From a virus, in the IMG/VR virus record IMGVR_UViG_3300017773_000057, positions 1 to 34,754 of that record: a stretch of DNA of 34,754 bases; one strand, given 5' to 3'. The notes below the pieces were generated by a model, which saw nothing but the letters and a program-made list of their open reading frames with translations, was not told where the DNA came from and made no database searches. How positions within the stretch are numbered: position 1 is the first letter of the stretch; each line of letters begins with the position of its first letter. Position numbers and translations under genes: made by a program. This document shows positions 7,618-14,452 of this stretch, in pieces.

Positions 7618-8205
7618 ATGAGAGGAAAAACGTGGACAGAAGAAGAAAAAACAACAATGATGAACTTAGCAATGTCAACTAATATGACAACACAAGAAGT
7701 AACAGATATGTTGAATGAAAGATATAATAACAAGAGAACAACTAAATCTGTGGAATCTAAAAAGAATAGAGTCCTAGAAGAATTAGGTGTGATTGATAAG
7801 AAAACAAAAGATGTGAATGTAATGACAAAAATAGAAAACAGAAACTCTAGAAAAGGTTGGACAACAGCAGAGGATAGAGTATTAATAGATGAATGGACAG
7901 CAGAAAAAAGAAAGCAAGAGAAAATTGCCACTAAATTGGGTAGAAGTGTAGGTTCTTGTGCTTCTAGGATTTGGAGAATAAAAAAGAATCCTCAGTATTT
8001 TCATGCTTTATTAGATGGAGCAACTGTAAATCTACATCAGATAGAAATGACAGGAGATATGAGTGTTCGTTCTGAGTATGACTTAACAGATAACACTCTT
8101 TTAGATAGAAGTTATAGATGGCTTAAAACAAGAAAAGAAAGAAAGCAACGCAAAAGAAAAGAAAAAATAGAAAGAAAAATAAATAAACTAAGAGGTAGAT
8201 TATAA
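7618..8205 (+). CDS. Two-domain Myb/SANT-like DNA-binding protein
   Basis: This protein of 195 residues has two Myb/SANT-like helical domains: the first at about 3-50 (KTWTEEEKTTMMNLA), the second at about 80-122 (KGWTTAEDRVLIDEW, followed by IATKLGRSVGSCASRIW). The spaced tryptophans, acidic first helix and basic recognition helix are typical. The C-terminus is strongly basic (RKERKQRKRKEK). A GGTGATT Shine-Dalgarno lies at 7610-7616. It overlaps the next gene, which carries a third Myb-like domain close to the second one, so duplication is likely. A viral DNA-binding regulator or DNA-organising protein is the likely role. Confidence 0.8.
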   Translation: MRGKTWTEEEKTTMMNLAMSTNMTTQEVTDMLNERYNNKRTTKSVESKKNRVLEELGVIDKKTKDVNVMTKIENRNSRKGWTTAEDRVLIDEWTAEKRKQEKIATKLGRSVGSCASRIWRIKKNPQYFHALLDGATVNLHQIEMTGDMSVRSEYDLTDNTLLDRSYRWLKTRKERKQRKRKEKIERKINKLRGRL

Positions 8206-8687
8206 TGGCAAAATGGACAAAAGATGAAGAAGAAGAATTGATACAAGGTTGGCCTGTTAAAGAGCATAGAGACTCAATAGCAGAAGAACTTGGTAGAAGT
8301 AAAGCGGCTTGCGCTGCACGTTATCGCAAGTTGATTAAAGAAACACCTGCAAAAGATTTGACAGGCGATGCTTATGTTGAAAAGATTCGACAGATGAAAG
8401 AAGAAGTAGTTGAAGAAGTTAAAGAAGCAATTACTCCAACAAAAGCGGCACAAGAAATTAGTGAAAAGATAACTGAAATCATAGAACAAAATGAAGCAGA
8501 GTTAGTAGCAACTAATGGTAAACTGAAAGAAGTCAAAGAAGAATTGAAGGAAGAACAAATTAGTAATGTGATTGAAGTAATGCAAGAAAACAAAGTAGAA
8601 CCTACTAGAAAAGGTAGTGGTTTCGCTATAAAACTACTACTGTTAGTAGGTCTTTGTGCTACTGTATATTGGATGTGGATGCAATGA
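8205..8687 (+). CDS. Myb-like domain protein with C-terminal membrane anchor
   Basis: The N-terminal 45 residues form one Myb/SANT-like domain (AKWTKDEEEELIQGW, then AEELGRSKAACAARYRKLIK). A long charged helical segment follows (about 60-130), then a C-terminal hydrophobic stretch of about 20 residues (about 140-159, KLLLLVGLCATVYWMW) that looks like a tail anchor with the N-terminus in the cytoplasm. DNA binding combined with membrane anchoring suggests tethering of viral DNA to the membrane. The gene overlaps its neighbours on both sides (TAATG upstream, ATGA downstream). Motifs are directly visible; the tether role is inference. Confidence 0.78.
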   Translation: MAKWTKDEEEELIQGWPVKEHRDSIAEELGRSKAACAARYRKLIKETPAKDLTGDAYVEKIRQMKEEVVEEVKEAITPTKAAQEISEKITEIIEQNEAELVATNGKLKEVKEELKEEQISNVIEVMQENKVEPTRKGSGFAIKLLLLVGLCATVYWMWMQ

Positions 8688-9223
8688 GTAGTTGTGATTG
8701 CTGTAAAGACGGTGAGTTAGAAGTGGAAACCCCAGATTCAGGACTTGCTAAACATATTATGAATAAAGATATTGAATATGACACACAGGTAGTTATAGAA
8801 GATTGGAAAGAACAGATAGAAGAGTCTTATGGATATGATTGGAATATTAAGTTCCACCAAAAGATTTGGGAAATGTCATTGACTGCTTTTGATAAGCCTA
8901 GAGAGGTTCAAGTGGTTATTGATAAAAACCAAAAACTGTTTATTAGTGTAGGTGATGGTAGTTTTGTTTCCTTTGATGGACAAGAAGGTGCATTGAAAGG
9001 AATGAAGTTGCCTTTGCGTGAATGGATTCATACACATCCGTTTGGACAAGCCTATTTCTCAGGAACAGACTTAAGAACTATTTCTATATGGGAACGTTAT
9101 CTAGACTCAGCAACAGTCATAGGTAAAGACGAGGAAATGAAAATATTCTTTAGAGTTGGTAACAATGGTGAACACTTTCAAGAATACTCTCAATATGCTT
9201 GGGTAGGAGATGAAGAAGAATGA
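8684..9223 (+). CDS. JAMM/MPN+ metalloprotease (deubiquitinase-like)
   Basis: The core motif HTHPFGQAYFSGTD fits the JAMM pattern H-x-H-x7-S-x-x-D exactly, with His116, His118, Ser126 and Asp129 as zinc ligands and catalytic residues. The required upstream glutamate could be Glu63 or Glu74; I cannot decide by eye. Relatives include Rpn11 and archaeal HvJAMM1, which remove ubiquitin-like tags, and Mec+, which trims CysO. The N-terminus has an unusual Cys cluster (MSSCDCC). I chose ATG 8684, which overlaps the stop of the anchored Myb gene, over an ATG 30 bases upstream. Together with the E1-like protein and the GGC-ending modifier it completes a minimal tagging set. The JAMM call is firm; the substrate is inferred. 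Confidence 0.88.
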   Translation: MSSCDCCKDGELEVETPDSGLAKHIMNKDIEYDTQVVIEDWKEQIEESYGYDWNIKFHQKIWEMSLTAFDKPREVQVVIDKNQKLFISVGDGSFVSFDGQEGALKGMKLPLREWIHTHPFGQAYFSGTDLRTISIWERYLDSATVIGKDEEMKIFFRVGNNGEHFQEYSQYAWVGDEEE

Positions 9224-9654
9224 TAAGAAGCGTAGTTGTATTAATGATATTATCTACATTACTAGCAGGGTGTGCTGATGCAATACCTGATATACCTAGT
9301 GATGATGAAGTAATAGTGACAGAATGGACAACATTAACAGGTAATTTTACTATGTTAATTGATGATACCAATAATTCTACATATGAGACTGTAGTTATAG
9401 GCAACAGTAGCAAGTGGTTAGTTGTTGAATCTTTTAATTACACAGCAACTCATTTGAGTTTTATAGTAAATAATAATACTGTTATATTTAATAATTATAC
9501 CTTTGATAATATAGGATTCATTTCTCAAAATGGATTATTGTTTCATCAAGGACACGCACCTAACTATGGACAGGCTGAATTGTTTTTCCCTGCGTTTCCT
9601 TATGATATAACTGTTGAATATACAGTAGTGTTTAGAACGGTGAATGGTAGATGA
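9220..9654 (+). CDS. Predicted lipoprotein, Asn-glycosylation-rich
   Basis: This protein of 144 residues has an N-terminal signal segment (MIRSVVVLMILSTLLAGC) ending in a classical lipobox, LLAG before Cys18. Lipid attachment at Cys18 and export to the outer face of the membrane are therefore likely. The mature part is beta-rich and carries several N-x-S/T sequons (NFT, NNST, NSS, NYT, NNT), consistent with archaeal N-glycosylation. It overlaps both neighbours (ATGA). A surface role such as superinfection exclusion or receptor masking is possible but only inferred from location. Confidence 0.8.
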   Translation: MIRSVVVLMILSTLLAGCADAIPDIPSDDEVIVTEWTTLTGNFTMLIDDTNNSTYETVVIGNSSKWLVVESFNYTATHLSFIVNNNTVIFNNYTFDNIGFISQNGLLFHQGHAPNYGQAELFFPAFPYDITVEYTVVFRTVNGR

Positions 9655-10064
9655 CTAGGGCAATAACTGTTAAGTTTCCCGCACCTTTACCTGCTGAAAT
9701 ACCTTGTCCTATTTGTAGTAGAGATGGTAAGTTAGGTAATGGTTGCGTTGCTTGTGATTATGCAGGTAAAATACACATAACAGTTGATGCTAAAATACCC
9801 ATTCAAAGAGCGCATATAATAAAATATGTATCTGATAATATGAGTGCGGTCTCGGCTGAGTTGACTAAATTATATGGTTTAGTTCCCTCAGTTGAGACCA
9901 ATGAAGTTTTAGATACTGAAATGGGGCAATTTGAGATTGTCCAAGTTAGTAGTTTAGGTGGTGCAGTTTGGATAGCAAACAGATTAGATGAGTTTGCCGC
10001 ACCAAGATATTTCTATTCTACACATGAACTTAATATATTTAAGAGTGGTATAGATGGAAGATGA
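9651..10064 (+). CDS. Small protein with DnaJ-like zinc finger
   Basis: This protein of 137 residues has four cysteines near its N-terminus in the arrangement CPIC then GNGCVACDYAGK. This looks like half of a DnaJ-type zinc finger (CxxC...GxGCxxCxxxG). The remainder is alpha/beta with no recognised motif. It follows the lipoprotein gene with a 4-base overlap and ends inside the start of a PC4-like gene. A role in protein or nucleic-acid handling is conceivable. The zinc finger is visible; the rest is unknown. Confidence 0.7.
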   Translation: MTRAITVKFPAPLPAEIPCPICSRDGKLGNGCVACDYAGKIHITVDAKIPIQRAHIIKYVSDNMSAVSAELTKLYGLVPSVETNEVLDTEMGQFEIVQVSSLGGAVWIANRLDEFAAPRYFYSTHELNIFKSGIDGR

Positions 10065-10317
10065 AAGGATAATAGCAAGAATACCTAGGTCTGCAACAAA
10101 TGAATGTTTGATTAAAACGTTTACATATTGGAATAAAAAAGTTGTAGATGTCAGATGGTATTCTGATGGTAAGCCTTCTAGTAAAGGGTTTAGATGTAAT
10201 ATGGATGAGGCGAAAACACTTGCCTTAGCCTTAAATAAAATAATAGGTGATAATAATGAAAAAGATGATGATAAGCAGAAATCTAATGAAGATTTCTTTA
10301 AAAGAAAAATTGAATGA
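10054..10317 (+). CDS. Possible PC4-like ssDNA-binding protein
   Basis: This 87-residue protein has a short four-strand pattern followed by a helix: CLIKTFTYWNKKVVDVRWY, a turn with DGKPSSKGFR, then MDEAKTLALALNKII. That order resembles the PC4/Sub1 fold, a transcription cofactor that binds single-stranded DNA. The C-terminal tail is charged (DNNEKDDDKQKSNEDFFKRK). The assignment rests on pattern alone, so it may be wrong. It overlaps the previous gene by 11 bases and the next gene by about 62 bases in another frame. Confidence 0.5.
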   Translation: MEDERIIARIPRSATNECLIKTFTYWNKKVVDVRWYSDGKPSSKGFRCNMDEAKTLALALNKIIGDNNEKDDDKQKSNEDFFKRKIE

Positions 10318-10528
10318 AGGCACTTTTGTAAGGTCAGAAACTTATGAAAGTATGGCTAGTGTAATGGATAGTTGGCTTGAAGGATTATGTAATGTAATCG
10401 TGGAATGTTATAATGAAACCAACGATAAAAAAATAACTGAAATGCACGTTAAAGAAGCGTATTTCAGAATTAACATGGATAAGAGAATGATAATAGATAA
10501 TATAGGTGAGAAAGATGGAATGCTTTAG
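10256..10528 (+). CDS. Small helical protein, possible histone fold
   Basis: Starting at ATG 10256, with GGTGAT 5 bases upstream, this 90-residue protein has the three-helix spacing of a histone fold. It has a short helix, a VRSETYESMASVMDSW-type start of a long central helix (about 26-52), then KKITEMHVKEAYF, which resembles the loop and third helix (compare archaeal RKTIxxEDIxLA). The basic N-terminus could contact DNA. Another histone-like protein lies at 12202-12669. The gene overlaps the previous one by 62 bases. This is a pattern-based guess that needs profile or structure comparison. Confidence 0.45.
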   Translation: MKKMMISRNLMKISLKEKLNEGTFVRSETYESMASVMDSWLEGLCNVIVECYNETNDKKITEMHVKEAYFRINMDKRMIIDNIGEKDGML

Positions 10529-10679
10529 ATGTAAAAAAGATGTAGAACAACTACTAACAATAGACCAAGAGAAACTTAAAATGAGTATGTGTTTTCCTTG
10601 TGTAGTTAAATGTCTTAGAGATTATAAAAGAAAGACAGCAGAAAAATTAATGAAAGAAGTAATGGGGTTGGATGAATGA
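10515..10679 (+). CDS. 54-residue zinc-ribbon miniprotein
   Basis: A short frame beginning at ATG 10515 encodes 54 residues with two CxxC-type pairs: CFRC at the N-terminus and CFPC in the middle, followed by a further Cys and a basic tail (CLRDYKRKTAEK). Two knuckles 20 residues apart fit a zinc ribbon. The gene overlaps the preceding frame by 14 bases, and its stop overlaps the ligase start (ATGA), so it fills an otherwise empty gap in the gene train. It may modulate transcription or bind nucleic acid. Confidence 0.65.
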   Translation: MECFRCKKDVEQLLTIDQEKLKMSMCFPCVVKCLRDYKRKTAEKLMKEVMGLDE

Positions 10680-12205
10680 CATTAGCAAGGTTTGCTAGAA
10701 TGTGTGAAGTATTAGAATATCAAACTCCTTCACAAAAAGCGTCAACTATCTCAATGAATCTATCTTCGTTTTCTGATAAGACAACAGTAATTAAGATTCT
10801 ATCTAAAGATTATGCTGTCAATAATATTGGTAGCAAAAGAGCAATAACATGGGTTGCACAGTCATTGGGGCTTTTTGAAGATGAAGTGTCAGGTGCGGTT
10901 ACAACATGGGCTGATTTAGGTGAAGGAATGAAACAGATGTTGGATGGAGAAAATACTGATTCAAGTATAAGTATAACTGAGTTTCACGATTTAATTAGTT
11001 TAAATTGTAGTAGGATAGCAGATAATTCATTTAGATTATTTAGCGAAGCATTAAGAAAAATGAGTGCTTTAGAAGTAAAATGGTTTCTAAGATATTGGTT
11101 GCGTAAGCCTAGAAATGGTTGCGGGAATAACGTACCATTGAAGGCAATGGAACTACATTTTGCTGATAATAAAATAGGTGAATATCATTTCTATAATTCT
11201 GCTGCTGAAATATGTAAGGCATTAGATTCAGGTAGAAAACCAGAATGTAAATTAACACATGGTAATTTTGTATCTTCTATGTTGGCTAAGTCATATACAG
11301 GGTCATTGCCTACTCAATATTATATTGATGTAAAGTATGACGGTAATAGATACCAGATACATAAGAAAGGTGAGTCAGTTATTATCTTTAACCGTAAAGG
11401 TAAGGTTGTAACAGAACAGTTTCCAGATGTTATGAAAGAAGTATTAGATTTACAAGTAGATGATTTCATAATTGATACTGAAATCTATCCTGTTAATGCA
11501 GATGGAACACCTGCTGAACACAAGATGTTAGGTAAAAGAGTGCATTCAAAAGATAAGGCTAAAGCAGTAGAAGAATGTGCTGTTAAGATGGTAGCGTTTG
11601 ATTTATTATCATGGAATGGCAGAGTATATCTAGATGATTCGCTAAGGACTAGACTATATCATTTAGGTGATTTATTACCCGATGAAAATATCGCTAAGTC
11701 ATTTCCTGAATGTACCATACAGTCAGCATATAACCAAGCAATATCATTAGGGTTTGAAGGAATAATGATTAAAGATATGAATATGACATATCAGCCGGGT
11801 AAAAGAAGTAAAGGTTGGTTAAAACATAAACCTCCTAGATTTAACTATGATGTAGTTATTACCTCTGCAAAATATGGAGAAGGTAAAAGAGGCAATGTTT
11901 ATGGTACATTTGGTATCGCTGTTAAAGATGGTAATAGTTTCGTTGACGTTGGTAATGTAGGAACAGGTTTTTCCGATGAAGATTTAACCCAACTACATAA
12001 TTCTCTTAGAAAGATAGTAGATTACTATGAAGGCGACACATATTATTTCTTACCTAGAGTGGTGTTAGAAGTAACTTGTGATTTAGTTACTAACGATGCT
12101 AATGGAAATATAGGTTTAAGATTTCCGAGATGTGTAAGAATTAGAAATGATAAATATGTATCAGATATTGATACATTAGAATCTCTCATGGAGCGAACTG
12201 CATGA
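10676..12205 (+). CDS. lig: ATP-dependent DNA ligase
   Basis: This protein of 509 residues carries all main nucleotidyltransferase motifs. Motif I is KYDGNR with the adenylated Lys220; FNRKGK follows at 238; DTEIY is at 267-271; EGIMIK is at 361-366; WLKHKP at 381-386 is motif V. The N-terminal 200 residues correspond to the helical DNA-binding domain of archaeal and eukaryotic ligase I, and the C-terminus to the OB fold. It seals nicks such as those between Okazaki fragments. The length is close to that of archaeal LigI (about 560). It overlaps the zinc-ribbon miniprotein upstream and the histone-like gene downstream. Confidence 0.95.
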   Translation: MTLARFARMCEVLEYQTPSQKASTISMNLSSFSDKTTVIKILSKDYAVNNIGSKRAITWVAQSLGLFEDEVSGAVTTWADLGEGMKQMLDGENTDSSISITEFHDLISLNCSRIADNSFRLFSEALRKMSALEVKWFLRYWLRKPRNGCGNNVPLKAMELHFADNKIGEYHFYNSAAEICKALDSGRKPECKLTHGNFVSSMLAKSYTGSLPTQYYIDVKYDGNRYQIHKKGESVIIFNRKGKVVTEQFPDVMKEVLDLQVDDFIIDTEIYPVNADGTPAEHKMLGKRVHSKDKAKAVEECAVKMVAFDLLSWNGRVYLDDSLRTRLYHLGDLLPDENIAKSFPECTIQSAYNQAISLGFEGIMIKDMNMTYQPGKRSKGWLKHKPPRFNYDVVITSAKYGEGKRGNVYGTFGIAVKDGNSFVDVGNVGTGFSDEDLTQLHNSLRKIVDYYEGDTYYFLPRVVLEVTCDLVTNDANGNIGLRFPRCVRIRNDKYVSDIDTLESLMERTA

Positions 12206-12669
12206 TAGAAGAAGGCAAGTTAACGCTGCTTGGGATTGTTCCATACGATTGTGTCAAAATTGAGAATGGTATAGCCTATCTTAAGAAAGTCGGTGATGAA
12301 ACTAGGGGCAGATTTAAGAAAATGGATGCTGTTTTAGTACCTTACTTTGATGAAGAAAAAGGATTAATAGTACCAAAGAAGTCTTTACCGTCTAGAAAGA
12401 AGATGTTAAGATTTCATTACTTAAAGGCAATTAAAGAAGAGGTTGATTTGCCTTTATCAAATGATTTAGCCTATTTTGTAGCAGAACAGTTGGACACTAT
12501 AATTAGAGAATTAGCAGCAAAAGCACAGCAAAATGCTGAATATAGAAATGATAGTAGAATAACACCTAATCATTGGTACAACCTACAATTAGGTATGCAT
12601 CAAGGAGATGGTTATTGGCCTATACATAGAGAATTAGCAAAAGAATATAAAGAATATTTGAGGGAATAA
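12202..12669 (+). CDS. Candidate histone-fold protein with N-terminal extension
   Basis: This protein of 155 residues has an N-terminal beta-rich part (about 1-60) and a central segment resembling an archaeal histone. Residues 83-110 (starting LPLSNDLAYFVAEQL) would be the start and length of the long second helix, and NDSRITPNHWYNL (117-129) resembles the second loop and third helix (compare RKTITxEDIxLA). The region just before it is basic (SRKKMLRF). Histone folds wrap DNA as dimers or form transcription-factor pairs. It directly follows the ligase gene. Assignment is by eye and remains a hypothesis. Confidence 0.5.
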   Translation: MIEEGKLTLLGIVPYDCVKIENGIAYLKKVGDETRGRFKKMDAVLVPYFDEEKGLIVPKKSLPSRKKMLRFHYLKAIKEEVDLPLSNDLAYFVAEQLDTIIRELAAKAQQNAEYRNDSRITPNHWYNLQLGMHQGDGYWPIHRELAKEYKEYLRE

Positions 12670-12670
12670 A

Positions 12671-13018
12671 ATGAGTGATAAATACGAGATAACTCTTGAG
12701 AGAGTATTAGATGAACATAATGAAGCATACATAATATCTTTTATGTTCTATGCAGAACCCCATACAAGAGATATGCGGATATTAGAAGAAGGCCTACAAC
12801 GGATGTTTGATGGACATATTTATATAAATCTTCTAAAAATAGATGAAGAAGCAGCAAGAGCATTTGATGAAGAACGTGGTTGGAAAATAACATTTATGTT
12901 TACTGAAAAACCAGAGCATGATGAAATGGATATTATATATTTAATAGCATCAGGATTAAAAGAGTTAAGAGTGAAGCATAAATGGATAGAATCTAAGGAG
13001 ATGAAAAAAGATGTTTAG
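12671..13018 (+). CDS. Hypothetical acidic alpha/beta protein
   Basis: This protein of 115 residues has a repeated strand-helix layout: EAYIISFMFYAEP, then a helix (MRILEEGLQRMFDG), then WKITFMFTEKPEHDEMDIIY and a final helix. The two halves, each with an F-M-F strand followed by an acidic turn and helix, could be an internal duplication giving a ferredoxin-like fold. There are no catalytic motifs or cysteines. It lies between the histone-like and LAGLIDADG-like genes. Function is unknown. Confidence 0.7.
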   Translation: MSDKYEITLERVLDEHNEAYIISFMFYAEPHTRDMRILEEGLQRMFDGHIYINLLKIDEEAARAFDEERGWKITFMFTEKPEHDEMDIIYLIASGLKELRVKHKWIESKEMKKDV

Positions 13019-13406
13019 TCACGCTCAGTTAGAAGGAATATTATTATCTATGGCTAAACCTGAAATACATATTTCAAGAGCAAACAATACACAATTAGGT
13101 TATAGAGTAAGAGTAAGAGTAAACTTTAGAGGGAGTAAAGACTTCATCTATGGATTACAACGGACTTTAAATCAAAAAGGTATTGATTGTTCAGCGAAAG
13201 ATTTTGAACACAAAAGTAGACCAAGACCAATATTGACTGTTGGTGGTATGGTTAATCTATGGAAACTATGTAAATTAGTACCTGATTTACCTGATGCAAA
13301 AAATGCTTGGCCTACTTTCAAGAAGGTTGTAGAAATAATTGACAATGGAGAACATCATACTTTACAAGGTTTAGATAAAATCTTACAACTTAAGGGTGAA
13401 ATCTGA
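13011..13406 (+). CDS. Single-domain LAGLIDADG-like protein, probably inactive as nuclease
   Basis: The 131-residue protein follows the layout of one LAGLIDADG domain. It has an N-terminal helix (SHAQLEGILLSMAKPEIHIS), strands (YRVRVRVNFRGSKDF), a helix (IYGLQRTLNQKGI), strands again (PRPILTVGG) and the typical end in which FKKVVEII is followed by a GEH-x-T-x-x-G-L segment. In active endonucleases the first helix ends in an acidic residue that binds metal; here the equivalent stretch reads SMAKPE, so cleavage seems lost. It may survive as a DNA-binding or regulatory protein. It has a good Shine-Dalgarno (AAGGAG). The family call is by pattern only. Confidence 0.55.
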   Translation: MFSHAQLEGILLSMAKPEIHISRANNTQLGYRVRVRVNFRGSKDFIYGLQRTLNQKGIDCSAKDFEHKSRPRPILTVGGMVNLWKLCKLVPDLPDAKNAWPTFKKVVEIIDNGEHHTLQGLDKILQLKGEI

Positions 13407-13645
13407 TGAATTATTTTCCAGATTTGCCTGATATAGAAGATATAAAAATACTAGAAAACTCTACTTATGAAACATTAAGTGCAGGTTGTAAACAATGTGG
13501 ATATAAACACATTATATTTCAAGCAGCAATTAGTGTTGAATTAGATACTAAGGTATTTTTCTTATCTGTTGAATGTCCTTCATGTGGAGAAGAATATAAA
13601 GACATAATGGCTATGAGGAATAAAAATGAAAAATATGAAAATTAA
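13406..13645 (+). CDS. Zinc-ribbon protein
   Basis: This protein of 79 residues has a classic ribbon: GCKQCGYKH, and about 28 residues later ECPSCGEEYKD, separated by beta-strand-like sequence. The N-terminus is acidic. The start overlaps the stop of the LAGLIDADG-like gene (TGATG). Such small ribbons often act in transcription or as subunits of replication complexes. The next gene encodes a possible clamp-loader partner, so a role in that complex is possible but not shown. Confidence 0.75.
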   Translation: MNYFPDLPDIEDIKILENSTYETLSAGCKQCGYKHIIFQAAISVELDTKVFFLSVECPSCGEEYKDIMAMRNKNEKYEN

Positions 13646-14447
13646 AAGACCTATTATAGTAGTAGGAAAACCAAGTTTAGATACAGAGAAGAGAGCATTA
13701 GAGTTTCTAGGAGATGAACCTATTATAGTTTATGCTAATGAGTTTAATATTATTGATAATTTTAGTATACCAAAAGAAACAGGCATCTTAATTAAAGAAG
13801 TAGACTACAAACCAAATATTGATTTGATAGTTAATACTATGTTAGAATATAGAGGACAGGTAGTATTGACCTCTTATAGTCAAAAAGATGTTAATAAAAA
13901 GATTTACGGGCTTTGTCAGTTAAAGCGTGGTGCTAAGGCATATGTTAATCAACACCACGGAGGTGAGACCGCAGTAAATTATGAATTAAATATATTTGAG
14001 ATGTTCTATGATTATCTAAAAAACTCAGATAGAGAAGAAGTAAGTTATAAACTTAAGAGAAACAAACCTTACGATGAGCAGTTTTTATCATGGCTTACTA
14101 CTAATATGTCTCCTAACAAATTAGCATATATTGATTCTAAAGTTAAAAGAAGATGGTCGCAAGATTATTTTTATGAGTTACTATCGTATTCTCATAATGG
14201 TAAAACGACTAGAAAGGTAATCCCACCTGCTAAGAGAAGTGTATCTAAGATACCTTCTATTTGTAGAAGAGTGGGGTTAAAATCTAACGAAGGTTATATT
14301 TTAGAACAGTTGTTAGAAGACGAAGAGTTCGCCACATTTGTTAAGAAAAAGGTTAACAATGTAGAAAGACGCACACTCAAATTGGGTGAAAAAACAAAAA
14401 AGAAAAAAGTAAAGACTCCTCAAGTGAGAGGATTAAATGAATGGTGA
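13626..14447 (+). CDS. Possible clamp-loader partner with PCNA-binding-like tail
   Basis: This protein of 273 residues lies immediately before, and overlapping the Shine-Dalgarno region of, the RFC small subunit. The N-terminal part (RPIIVVGKPSLDTEKRALEF) begins like a P-loop ATPase strand, but the loop (GKPS) is not a working Walker A, so it may be a decayed ATPase fold. The middle resembles the helical region of polymerase III delta or RFC subunits in size, without firm motifs. The C-terminus is basic (KTKKKKVKTPQVRGLNEW); its end GLNEW matches GLGEWF at the end of the viral polymerase, a PCNA-interaction box. A large-subunit-like loader role is inferred from position and tail. Confidence 0.6.
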   Translation: MKNMKIKRPIIVVGKPSLDTEKRALEFLGDEPIIVYANEFNIIDNFSIPKETGILIKEVDYKPNIDLIVNTMLEYRGQVVLTSYSQKDVNKKIYGLCQLKRGAKAYVNQHHGGETAVNYELNIFEMFYDYLKNSDREEVSYKLKRNKPYDEQFLSWLTTNMSPNKLAYIDSKVKRRWSQDYFYELLSYSHNGKTTRKVIPPAKRSVSKIPSICRRVGLKSNEGYILEQLLEDEEFATFVKKKVNNVERRTLKLGEKTKKKKVKTPQVRGLNEW

Positions 14448-14452
14448 TTAAA

